Source: an uncultured Eubacteriales bacterium
GTDB taxonomy: Bacteria > Bacillota > Clostridia > Oscillospirales > UBA644
DNA length: 64,000 bases
Assembly (NCBI GenBank): GCA_905207625.1
Contig: CAJLLT010000001.1
Coordinates: forward strand, 81,023-145,022
Direction of reading: 5' to 3'
Shown: positions 25,033 to 32,122 of the stretch, piece after piece
How positions within the stretch are numbered: the first letter of the stretch is position 1
How the letters are laid out: every line of letters starts with the position of its first letter
The notes under the pieces: model-generated
Seen by the model: the letters and a program-made list of their open reading frames with translations, nothing else
What the model was told of the DNA's origin: nothing
The model's database searches: none
Made by a program: the position numbers and the translations under genes

Positions 25033-25668
25033 TTACTTTTCGATACCGAGATCCCGGATCCATCCGGTCACCGTCTCCCGGTCAGCGTTACTGCCGAATC
25101 GCATACCGTCATACCAGGTTCCCGTTCCTGCCATCTCAGCAAGAAGCTTTCCGCTCTGTCCCATGACGGAGGAGGCGGAGGTGCAGAACGGTATAACCGT
25201 CTTCCCGGTAAAATCATTTGCTTTTATAAAACTGTTTACGGGCCAGGCTGCTATCCCCCACCAGATTGGGTATCCGATAAATACGGTATCATATTCATCC
25301 CAATTGTCCACTGAGACACGCTCCAGTTCCACATCACGGAGAGATTCATCCGAATGCTCCCGGCTGACCCTGCTGTTTGAGTCTCCCCACTTCAGATCCG
25401 CAGATGTATACGCCTGCTTCGGCTTAAGCTCCAACGTATCGGCATCCTGAGCCTGTGAAATATATCCCGCAACGGTTCCTGTATTTCCCGTGGCGGAAAA
25501 CCAGACGACAAGTATCCCGGAAACTTTGCCCGGTTCCGTATTGTCCCCGGATGGTGTCGGATCGGTAGCGCCGTGCCCGGGATCAACGGTTGATGGCCCG
25601 CAGGCAGTCAATGTTACAAGCAGAAAAACGGCAATGGTAAAATACAGTATTCTCTTAAGATTATTCAT
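25033..25668 (-). CDS. Flavodoxin-like lipoprotein
   Basis: A signal peptide ends in LTACG, marking an exported lipoprotein. After a Pro/Thr/Gly linker comes a flavodoxin fold: VVWFSATGNTGTVAGYIS is the FMN phosphate loop, YDTVFIGYPIWWGIAAWPV the second loop and VIPFCTSASSVMGQSG the third. It probably carries FMN and acts in redox reactions at the outer face of the membrane. GGAG stands before the ATG. It lies 80 bp downstream of a carboxymuconolactone-decarboxylase-type gene (now broken); the two are commonly paired in Clostridia, usually under MerR control. Confidence 0.9.
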   Translation of the reverse strand: MNNLKRILYFTIAVFLLVTLTACGPSTVDPGHGATDPTPSGDNTEPGKVSGILVVWFSATGNTGTVAGYISQAQDADTLELKPKQAYTSADLKWGDSNSRVSREHSDESLRDVELERVSVDNWDEYDTVFIGYPIWWGIAAWPVNSFIKANDFTGKTVIPFCTSASSVMGQSGKLLAEMAGTGTWYDGMRFGSNADRETVTGWIRDLGIEK

Positions 25669-25747
25669 ATGCTGTCATACTCCTTCCGGCTCATATCGGA
25701 TATTGAATATATCGGCCCCGGACAAAGGTTTTCCGGACAGCCCGGGA

Positions 25748-26083
25748 TCAGTCCTTTTGTTCATCGCTCCATATCTCCTTTGCCATGCGGAAAACTGCCC
25801 AGGCTTTGGGCCAACCGCAGTAAAATGCGGCATGGGTAACGATTTCGGCAATCTCCTCTTTGGTAATACCGTTGTTTATGGCGGCAATCAAATGATACCT
25901 GAAGGATTCGTCCGTCAGCCCCTATGCCATCAGGGCCACAATCGTCACAAGAGAACGGTCTCGCAAAGACAGCTGATCCTCCCTGCTCCAGACTTCCCCG
26001 AACAGAACGTCATCATTCAGTTCCGCAAATTTCGGGACAAATTCTCCCAGAGAATCTCTGCCTGCTGTTTGTTTTATCGCCAT
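25748..26083 (-). pseudogene. Carboxymuconolactone decarboxylase (AhpD-like) gene with in-frame amber stop
   Basis: From the ATG at 26083 (behind AAGGAGG) the frame encodes MAIKQTAGRDSLGEFVPKF and later VTIVALMA. It then meets UAG at 25922-25924, and continues in the same frame with GLTDESFRYHLIAAI, EEIAEIVTHAAFYCGWPKAW and ends IWSDEQKD. Relatives (from memory) have Gln at the stop position, so CAG to TAG explains it. The 111-codon total is the normal length. UAG is an ordinary stop elsewhere in the window, so recoding is unlikely. A sequencing error, a recent nonsense mutation or suppression are the alternatives. Confidence 0.85.
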
Positions 26084-26192
26084 GGTTTCTTCCTCCTTAA
26101 GGTCTGTAGTTTTCTTCACCGGGCACAGTCCCCGGGTCCGCCGGAAAGGCCGGTCTGTTCCGGAAGCCGTTCCGGACTCAGTGTTTGCCTAT

Positions 26193-26223
26193 ATTATATA
26201 ACCTTAAGTATACTTTAAGTCAA
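26193..26223 (-). promoter_or_regulatory. MerR-type promoter (19-bp spacer) of the CMD-flavodoxin pair
   Basis: Minus-strand TTGACT (26218-26223) and TATAAT (26193-26198) are separated by 19 bp instead of 17. An imperfect dyad ACCTTAAGTA/TACTTTAAGT fills the spacer. This is the hallmark of promoters that MerR-family activators untwist. No merR gene is adjacent. Confidence 0.8.
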
Positions 26224-26301
26224 GAGGTTTTTGAAATTTTCCCGAGCAGGCCTCAAAGCCTCCGCACAGCACCATCAAAATCCGGAATTTCCTTTAACGG
26301 A

Positions 26302-26337
26302 AGATATCCACCCGTCATCCGGGTGGATATCTGTTTT
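26302..26337 (+). terminator. Orphan intrinsic terminator
   Basis: A perfect 12-bp stem (26302-26313 with 26321-26332) followed by GTTTTTCT in plus orientation. No plus-strand gene precedes it. It may mark a small RNA from the divergent promoter region, or the end of a lost gene. Confidence 0.65.
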
Positions 26338-26404
26338 TCTGTCCGTAAAAATGCCCTGAGATTTTATCTTTCCTGTACAGTCCGGGTTTGCCGTGAATCC
26401 GGGG

Positions 26405-27101
26405 CTATATCAGATCCGTCAGCTGAGTCAGTTCATCCACGGCAAAATCTATGCCTTCGGGAACCGGAGAGTTTCTCCCCCTCTTGTAGTAGCAGGTCTT
26501 CATTCCGTACATCGTTCCGCCCGCCGCGCATGTCGGAGGTCAGGGAATCTCCTATTATCAAAGTTTCTTCGGGTCTGATTAAAACACTCCGTCCTTCATT
26601 CAACCTTGAAAAAGCGTAGTCGAAAAACTCCTTTGCGGGTTTCGATGCCCCGACCTGCTCGGATATGAACATATAGCTGAAATACTTTTTCATTCCCGCG
26701 ATATCCAACCGGTGGACCTGCTGCTGATACGGGCCGTTGCTCGCGGCGCAGAGTATATACCTGCCGCTCAGATATTCAAGAAGTTTCACCGCCCCCGGTT
26801 CCGGGATCGCGCTGTCATATATTTTTTCACGGAAATAACGTTCAAAAACCTCTCCGTCAAAATCCATACCCAGCTTGCGGAAAACCAGTCCCCAACGGAT
26901 ACTCTCCAGCTGACTGAAAGAAAGCTTCCCCTCTTCTATCATGCGCCAGAGCCTGTTATTTTCCTCCGTAAAAACGTCAAACATATACGGTTCGTATTTC
27001 TTCAGTCCGAAGTGGGCAAAGCCCTCCTCCATAGTCTGCCTGACATAAGCTTCAAAGCTCAGCAACGTATTGTCTATATCAATAAAAACCGCTTTTATCA
27101 C
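26405..27101 (-). pseudogene. HAD-superfamily hydrolase (YjjG-type) with C-terminal frameshift
   Basis: The GTG at 27101 is nine bases after GGAGG and gives IKAVFIDIDNTLLSF (HAD motif I), a cap domain, ILCAASNGPYQQQ (motif II), SKPAKEFF (Lys) and IGDSLTSDMRGGRN (motif IV). After Asn the frame runs into an unnatural tail ending at 26433. The +1/-1 frame restores YGMKTCYYKRGRNSPVPEGI and EGIDFAVDELTQLTDLI, ending in UAG at 26405-26407, as expected for the family. Four bases GATG near 26500 look like the insertion. The catalytic core is intact, so a partly active protein is possible; an assembly error is the alternative. Confidence 0.75.
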
Positions 27102-27232
27102 AAGTCCGAACCTCCTTCCGAGGATATGGTTTATTCTAACATAAACCGGGGCAATTGTCAACAGTGCGCACCGTTTATGCGCAAATCCGGAAATGTTCAG
27201 ATTTTCCGGATCGGCTTTTTTGCAAATACCTC

Positions 27233-27261
27233 TTGACAAATAATACTATGCATGATATAAT
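27233..27261 (+). promoter_or_regulatory. Promoter of padR
   Basis: TTGACA (27233-27238), 17-bp spacer, TATAAT (27256-27261): a full consensus promoter. ATGCAT in the spacer is palindromic, but I see no convincing PadR box. Confidence 0.88.
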
Positions 27262-27283
27262 ATCGTACAAAGGAGGGTATGAC

Positions 27284-27604
27284 ATGGATATTCAGCTGAA
27301 ACGCGGACTGTTGGATGTATGCGTCCTGGCCGCGATAAAAAATGAGGACTCGTACGGTTACCGGATAATCAAGGATATAAAACCGTATGTGGAAATCTCC
27401 GAATCGACCCTGTATCCGATTCTGCGGAGACTTGAAATTGCCGAAATGCTGTCGGTACGAAGCACCGAACACAACGGAAGACTACGCAAATATTACCACA
27501 TAACGGAACGCGGGATGAAAAGGATCGAAGATTTTAAAGAAGAATGGAAAGAAGTCATTTCCATTTACAGATTTATAAGCAAGGAGGAAAACAAAGATGA
27601 ATAA
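27284..27604 (+). CDS. PadR-family transcriptional regulator
   Basis: A 106-residue winged-helix repressor: LKRGLLDVCVLAAIKNEDSYGY begins the first helices, SESTLYPILRRLE is the recognition region, and RLRKYYHITERGMKRI forms the wing. Start at the ATG at 27284 behind AAAGGAGG; earlier Met codons lie before the promoter -10. It overlaps the HAAS-domain gene by 8 bp. This PadR-HAAS arrangement is frequent in Firmicutes and is usually linked to membrane or envelope stress. Confidence 0.92.
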   Translation: MDIQLKRGLLDVCVLAAIKNEDSYGYRIIKDIKPYVEISESTLYPILRRLEIAEMLSVRSTEHNGRLRKYYHITERGMKRIEDFKEEWKEVISIYRFISKEENKDE

Positions 27605-28841
27605 ACAGGAATTTTTGACTGCCCTTCGCATGAGGCTGTCCGGATTGGCGGAAACCGAAATAGAGAGGCCCCTTAACTATTACAGTGAGATGATCGACGA
27701 CCGGATGGAAGAGGGACTGACCGAAGATCAGGCTGTTGAAGCAATCGGAACAGTCGAACAGGTATCCTCACAGATACTTGAAGATATGCCCAAAGCACAG
27801 ACCGTCAGTGCAAATGCAAATGTTTCAAAGGAAGAAAAGATCTTTACGGTAGGAGAGGCTTTTTCCGGCATATCCGCGGAATGTCTTGAATGCGGCATAG
27901 AGTTGTGCCCGGCTGATAACGGGATCTGCCGGATAGTGTTCAGAGAAACAGGCAGTGCCAGAATTTCCGTCACGGTCACAGATGATACCCTTTTCATCAA
28001 GCGGGAGGGGGAACGGAAATGGTTTGAGAATTTTACGGACCTCAGAGACAAAGCCGCAATCAGGCTATACCTGCCGAAAAAAGAATACGCGGGGCTCTAT
28101 ATAAAAACCTCCAGCGGAGACGTAAAGGTTCCGGGAGGCTTCGGCTTCACCGCCGTTAATATCGGGACGAAAAGCGGAGACGTAATGTTCTGCGCCTCAG
28201 TTTCCGGCCTTACCGCGATCAAAGCTGTATCCGGTGATATCGGTCTTTACAGCACCTCCTCCGCAAACATTTCCGCACAAAGCACAAAAGGCGACGTATC
28301 CGCTGAAAATGTCCTTGCGGAAAATGAAATGAAGATCGAAGCCACAAGCGGGGATATCCGGCTGCTGTGCGTAAGGTCCGGCGAACTTACCGTAGGCTCA
28401 GTAAGCGGCGATATAAGTATCGATAAGGCAAGCTCCTTCGGTCTCATCGCCAGGAGTACAAACGGCGACATGGCAATCCGTAATGTCATTTCGGAGACGG
28501 ACATTTCAGTATCCGCCGTAAACGGAGACGTAAAGTTGTCCGGGATAAAAGCCAGGGACGTGGTTTCTTCCTCCGTCAACGGGGACATAGCCTTTACGTC
28601 GGTAACAGCAACAGGCTCAATCCGGATCAGCAATCAGAACGGAGATATTCATCTGACCGAAAGCGATGCCGGAGATCTGACACTGAAAACCACTTCCGGA
28701 GACATTTCCGGCACATTGCTCACGGAAAAAATCTTTTCAGCAACCGCACTCAGCGGCAGCGTCAGCGTCCCCCACACCTCCTCCGGCGGCAGATGCGAAG
28801 CAAAGACCCTCAGCGGAGACATAACCCTCCGTATCAAATAA
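27597..28841 (+). CDS. HAAS-domain / DUF4097 beta-strand repeat protein
   Basis: The N-terminus (1-65; KQEFLTALRMRLSGLAETEI, EEGLTEDQAVEAIG) is a DUF1700/HAAS helical signalling domain that follows PadR genes. From about residue 160 the protein is a beta-helix with about 13 rungs, each with a SGDV/SGDI/NGDI turn: KTSSGDVKV, AVSGDIGL, SVSGDISI, SVNGDIAF, TTSGDISG. No signal peptide or membrane helix is visible, which is unusual for DUF4097 proteins thought to work at the envelope. It is translationally coupled to padR. Confidence 0.88.
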   Translation: MNKQEFLTALRMRLSGLAETEIERPLNYYSEMIDDRMEEGLTEDQAVEAIGTVEQVSSQILEDMPKAQTVSANANVSKEEKIFTVGEAFSGISAECLECGIELCPADNGICRIVFRETGSARISVTVTDDTLFIKREGERKWFENFTDLRDKAAIRLYLPKKEYAGLYIKTSSGDVKVPGGFGFTAVNIGTKSGDVMFCASVSGLTAIKAVSGDIGLYSTSSANISAQSTKGDVSAENVLAENEMKIEATSGDIRLLCVRSGELTVGSVSGDISIDKASSFGLIARSTNGDMAIRNVISETDISVSAVNGDVKLSGIKARDVVSSSVNGDIAFTSVTATGSIRISNQNGDIHLTESDAGDLTLKTTSGDISGTLLTEKIFSATALSGSVSVPHTSSGGRCEAKTLSGDITLRIK

Positions 28842-28859
28842 AGTCCATGACTGCAAATA

Positions 28860-28889
28860 CCCCGGGTGCATGAAAACATGCATCCGGGG
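28860..28889. terminator. Bidirectional terminator
   Basis: A 13-bp stem with one imperfect pair (28860-28872 with 28877-28889) and an AAAA loop lies between the HAAS gene and the converging AgcS gene. Confidence 0.75.
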
Positions 28890-28905
28890 TTCTCTGCGTA
28901 TTCTG

Positions 28906-30465
28906 TTAAACGGACACCTTTTTGGGATCTGCCATGGCCGTTTCCATATCCGCCTTGAACTCCTCGTTCTGTTCCGGATAGGCGGAAAGCATGGGCTCAA
29001 TCTTCTTCCCTTTTTTACGGTCAAAATAGTTCTTTGTTATCTTTGCGATCTGTCCTGAAAGGAATATGAGAGCAACCAGGTTCGGCAGAGCCATAAGCCC
29101 GTTGAACGTATCGTCAAGCGCCCAGATAAGGTCGGAACTGATGAGAGAAGAGAAAACAATAAGCAGTATATAGACAAATTTGAAGACGGTCACCGCTATC
29201 TTTCTGGTTTTTTCGGACCTCTTGCGGAAGCAGAAATCCATTGCCTTTTCGCCGTAATAGGACCAGGCAAGGATGGTGGTAAAGGCAAACAGAGGCAGAA
29301 TTATAAGAAACGCAACCGTACCGAAGATTCCGAGATTGGAAGAAAAAGTCTGAAGCGCGGTGGCGGAATCCGAGGCTCCCACAAACTCGCCCGACGCATT
29401 GAAGGAACCGAAGAAAGACCCGTCGGCATAGGCACCGCTGCCGATATTCGAGGTCAGAATAACCAGGGCGGTAAGAGTACAAATGACGAAGGTGTCGAAA
29501 AACACTTCAAAAACACCCCAGAGCCCCTGCTTTACGGGTTCGAGGGTATCGGAAGCGGAATGTGCAATAACCGAAGACCCCAACCCCGCCTCGTTGGAAA
29601 ATACGCCCCGGGCAAGACCTTTTTTAATGATCTGGGAAAATGCGAAGCCGCCCACACCTCCGGCGACAGCCTTCGCTGAAAACGCACTGGAGAAGATGAG
29701 ACGGAAGGTTTCGGGAATAGCGGAACCGTTCATACAGATAACAATAAGTGCCATTGCAATAAACAGCAGTGACATAAAGGGAACAAGCATAGAGGCAATT
29801 TTACCGATACGTTTAATGCCTCCGATAATGACCACAGCCGCAAAAAATGCGACGACCGCACCGATAAGCAGTTTGACCCATGTTTCATCGGTACCAAGCA
29901 CGGAGGTAAAAGAACCGGTTATTTTGTTTGTCTGGACGCCGCTCATTCCTGTCGCCGCGAACAGACAGAATATTGCAGCGAGTATACCCAGCCAGCCCTG
30001 TTTTATTCCGTATGTAATGTAATAGAATGCGCCGCCGCTGAAGCTTCCGTCCTTTTCCTTGCGACGGTAATACAGACCGAGAACATTTTCAGAATAATTT
30101 GTAACCATGCCAAAGAACGCAGATATCCACATCCACAGGACAGCCCCGGGACCACCGGTCAGGATCGCAGAGGTAACGCCGATAATATTTCCCGTTCCCA
30201 CCGTACCGGATATCGCGGCGGAAAAAGCTTCAAACTGAGAAACTGAGTTGTTCCCTCTTTTCGCCTTTTTCTTCCCCATATCCTTTACCGCGGGAACGAT
30301 GGTTGTACTCATGGACTCGCCGAACCTGCGGACCTGAAGTGCCTTTGTACGGACAGTAAGCAGAATACCTGTACCGAGGATCATAATGATCATCGGCCAG
30401 CCCCAGACTATGCCATTGAGCCAATCGTTGGCTTTGGCAACTGCATTGATAACGAAATCCAACAT
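28906..30465 (-). CDS. Alanine/glycine:cation symporter (AgcS family)
   Basis: A sodium-coupled amino acid transporter of 519 residues with ten or more helices. The signature GTVGTGNIIGVTSAILTGGP is near residue 95, and GLARGVFSNEAGLGSS, also strongly conserved, is near 290. The ATG at 30465 follows GGGGGAGG. A tandem glycine riboswitch in the leader shows that the substrate is glycine or that glycine level controls it. The C-terminus is a charged cytoplasmic tail (FDRKKGKKIEP). Confidence 0.95.
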   Translation of the reverse strand: MLDFVINAVAKANDWLNGIVWGWPMIIMILGTGILLTVRTKALQVRRFGESMSTTIVPAVKDMGKKKAKRGNNSVSQFEAFSAAISGTVGTGNIIGVTSAILTGGPGAVLWMWISAFFGMVTNYSENVLGLYYRRKEKDGSFSGGAFYYITYGIKQGWLGILAAIFCLFAATGMSGVQTNKITGSFTSVLGTDETWVKLLIGAVVAFFAAVVIIGGIKRIGKIASMLVPFMSLLFIAMALIVICMNGSAIPETFRLIFSSAFSAKAVAGGVGGFAFSQIIKKGLARGVFSNEAGLGSSVIAHSASDTLEPVKQGLWGVFEVFFDTFVICTLTALVILTSNIGSGAYADGSFFGSFNASGEFVGASDSATALQTFSSNLGIFGTVAFLIILPLFAFTTILAWSYYGEKAMDFCFRKRSEKTRKIAVTVFKFVYILLIVFSSLISSDLIWALDDTFNGLMALPNLVALIFLSGQIAKITKNYFDRKKGKKIEPMLSAYPEQNEEFKADMETAMADPKKVSV

Positions 30466-30500
30466 AAGGATTTCCTCCCCCAAAATATGTTTATATAAAT

Positions 30501-30530
30501 AAAAAGAGCTAAACGATTAACGTTTAACTC
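30501..30530 (-). terminator. Terminator of the glycine riboswitch expression platform
   Basis: Minus-strand stem GAGTTAAACG/CGTTTAGCTC (30506-30515 with 30521-30530, one G-U pair) followed by UUUUU, 36 bp before the AgcS start codon. Its upstream arm overlaps the end of aptamer 2's downstream flank, so ligand binding could control it. Confidence 0.7.
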
Positions 30531-30542
30531 CGAAAATAGCGC

Positions 30543-30564
30543 AAAAAGTGCGAATTGAGCGCAC
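30543..30564 (-). terminator. Second, smaller terminator-like hairpin in the glycine leader
   Basis: GTGCG (30560-30564 on the minus strand) pairs with CGCAC (30548-30552), followed by UUUUU. It lies between the riboswitch and the larger terminator and may be an alternative or tandem stop. Confidence 0.5.
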
Positions 30565-30574
30565 CGTTTGCGTA

Positions 30575-30742
30575 TAACTCCGTCCTTTTGCCTGAGAGAT
30601 TGGCTTTATGGGCCTTGCACCTTCGGCATCCAAAAATCGGACTTCTCCGGAGAGCTATCCATGCACAGTTTTATCGCCTTCGCGACACCTGAGAGTGTTA
30701 CTCCTTCGGGAACGGAGAAGCTTTACGCTATCCCGTAATTTC
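30575..30742 (-). promoter_or_regulatory. Tandem glycine riboswitch
   Basis: Read on the minus strand there are two aptamers. The first has TTCCCGAAGGAGTAACACTC then CTCAGG; the second has GATGCCGAAGGTGCAAGG then CTCTCAGGCAAAAGGACGGAG. CCGAAGG and CTCTCAGG with the trailing AAAAGGAC are the defining glycine-binding cores. It precedes an AgcS-type transporter, a known target of this class. Confidence 0.95.
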
Positions 30743-30780
30743 CTGCGCACTTCATTTAGCTGTTTTTATTCATTTTTGCT

Positions 30781-30809
30781 ATTGTATCACATATTTTTGC
30801 ATTTTGCAA
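30781..30809 (-). promoter_or_regulatory. Promoter of the glycine riboswitch-agcS transcript
   Basis: Minus-strand TTGCAA (30804-30809), 17-bp spacer, TACAAT (30781-30786). The leader is about 310 nt and holds both aptamers and the terminators. Confidence 0.75.
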
Positions 30810-30949
30810 GCCTTTTTGATAAAATTAATCAAAAATTTGCATATCAGGAGCAGTTTCCCACTCACCGTTATACACCAAGCCCCCTCTTTTTTCCAAGGAA
30901 AGGCTGATATACAGACTCCCCGGCTTTCAAAAAACACATCGGATGATAC

Positions 30950-30978
30950 TTGACATAGCTCCGAAACGGATATATAAT
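30950..30978 (+). promoter_or_regulatory. Promoter of the flavin reductase-like gene
   Basis: TTGACA (30950-30955), 17-bp spacer, TATAAT (30973-30978). A leader of about 110 nt follows, with no recognised structure. Confidence 0.85.
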
Positions 30979-31093
30979 TGTATATGAAGATATTGTTGCG
31001 CAAATATTAAATAAGCAAAGAATATAATTGACAGCAGACGCAGACTCAACCGGATTTCCGGATCCTTAACTCAATAATAAAGGAGACTGTACC

Positions 31094-32020
31094 ATGAGCA
31101 GTTTTGAAAACCTCCGCATTGTTGACAACTTTTACCAGACATCACTGTTTTTCCCCATGCCCACAGTCATAATCAGCACACTCTGCGAAGACGGTTCCAC
31201 AAACCTCGGGCCCTATTCACTGGTTCAACCCTATTATGTGGCAGGGAAAGATTTCTACGCAATGCTCCTGAGTTGCCGTAACTCGTCGAACACGGCGCAG
31301 AATATTCTCCGGAACGGGAAATGCGCACTGAACTTCATAACCGATGATCCGAAGAACTTCAAAGAAGCGGTCAAGCTTTCCTGGCCCGGAGATAAACCTT
31401 CGGAGAAAATGCCGAAATGCAGATTCCGTTTTGAAAAGAGCCTTATTGAGGAGGAGACCGGAGAAAAAAGGCCTATGGTCCTTACCGATGCCGTTGAAGC
31501 ACTCGAGTGCACCTGGGTACGACAGCTGGACGGAGCGGACCGGGATGAACCGGGACAGCTGTCAGGTTATGAGCCTCCGTACCACGATTTCAACGGCATT
31601 ACGAGTAAATTCGGAGCTCATTTCATCCTCCGCATTGACAAGATACTGATGAAGAAAAAATACAGTGACGCCATCATAAACGGCGTCAGGGCAAAGGATT
31701 TTCCGCCCCTTCCCGTGGATTACGGTTACAGGGATTCAAAGAATTTCTGGTTTCATAAGAAAGCGAAAATGAGGGCAGAACTTCTTCAGGTGCGGAAAAC
31801 ATCCATAGAGTCAGTCCGTTATGCGGCAAACCGTACGGACGACAAGGTCAAATTCACAGATGACGCGTTGGAAACTATCCTCGGGGTACCCCGTGTATTT
31901 CTGCCGGTGGTCCTCAAGGGCTGCGTTGCCTGGGCAAAGGAAAACGGAGTGGAACTTGTCACCGCCGAACATATGAAGATCATCAACGACAAACGTGCCA
32001 GGGAAAAAAGCAGAAAATGA
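31094..32020 (+). CDS. Flavin reductase-like protein with C-terminal PCP_red-type domain
   Basis: Residues about 1-200 have the split-barrel FMN-binding fold of flavin reductase-like proteins (MPTVIISTLCEDGSTNLGPYS; SSNTAQNILRNGKCALNF). The last 55 residues (FTDDALETILGVPRVFLPVVLKGCVAWAKENG) resemble the small PCP_red domain also found in light-independent protochlorophyllide reductase subunits. Combined architectures of this kind occur in anaerobes, but the substrate is unknown. Start ATG at 31094 behind AAAGGAG. It is monocistronic between its own promoter and a terminator. Confidence 0.8.
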   Translation: MSSFENLRIVDNFYQTSLFFPMPTVIISTLCEDGSTNLGPYSLVQPYYVAGKDFYAMLLSCRNSSNTAQNILRNGKCALNFITDDPKNFKEAVKLSWPGDKPSEKMPKCRFRFEKSLIEEETGEKRPMVLTDAVEALECTWVRQLDGADRDEPGQLSGYEPPYHDFNGITSKFGAHFILRIDKILMKKKYSDAIINGVRAKDFPPLPVDYGYRDSKNFWFHKKAKMRAELLQVRKTSIESVRYAANRTDDKVKFTDDALETILGVPRVFLPVVLKGCVAWAKENGVELVTAEHMKIINDKRAREKSRK

Positions 32021-32087
32021 CACGACCGTAGTCGGCTCCGGATAAACCCCATACCCTAACAGGCAACCGTTTTTCCGCACAGCAAAC

Positions 32088-32120
32088 GGCGGGAGCGAAT
32101 TCAATCGCTCCCGCCCGATT
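32088..32120. terminator. Bidirectional intrinsic terminator
   Basis: A perfect 11-bp GC-rich stem (32088-32098 with 32105-32115) followed by GATTTTTC. It also faces the 3' end of the giant surface protein gene. Confidence 0.88.
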
Positions 32121-32122
32121 TT

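Noticed and set aside
25748..26083. UAG reassigned to an amino acid in this organism
   Set aside because: UAG ends the DUF4956, ImmA-like and HAD (12644) genes, where the following sequence is not coding or belongs to the next gene. A single broken gene does not support reassignment.
30779..31003. Minus-strand open frame upstream of the glycine riboswitch
   Set aside because: It overlaps the promoter and leader, has no ribosome site and no recognisable protein features.
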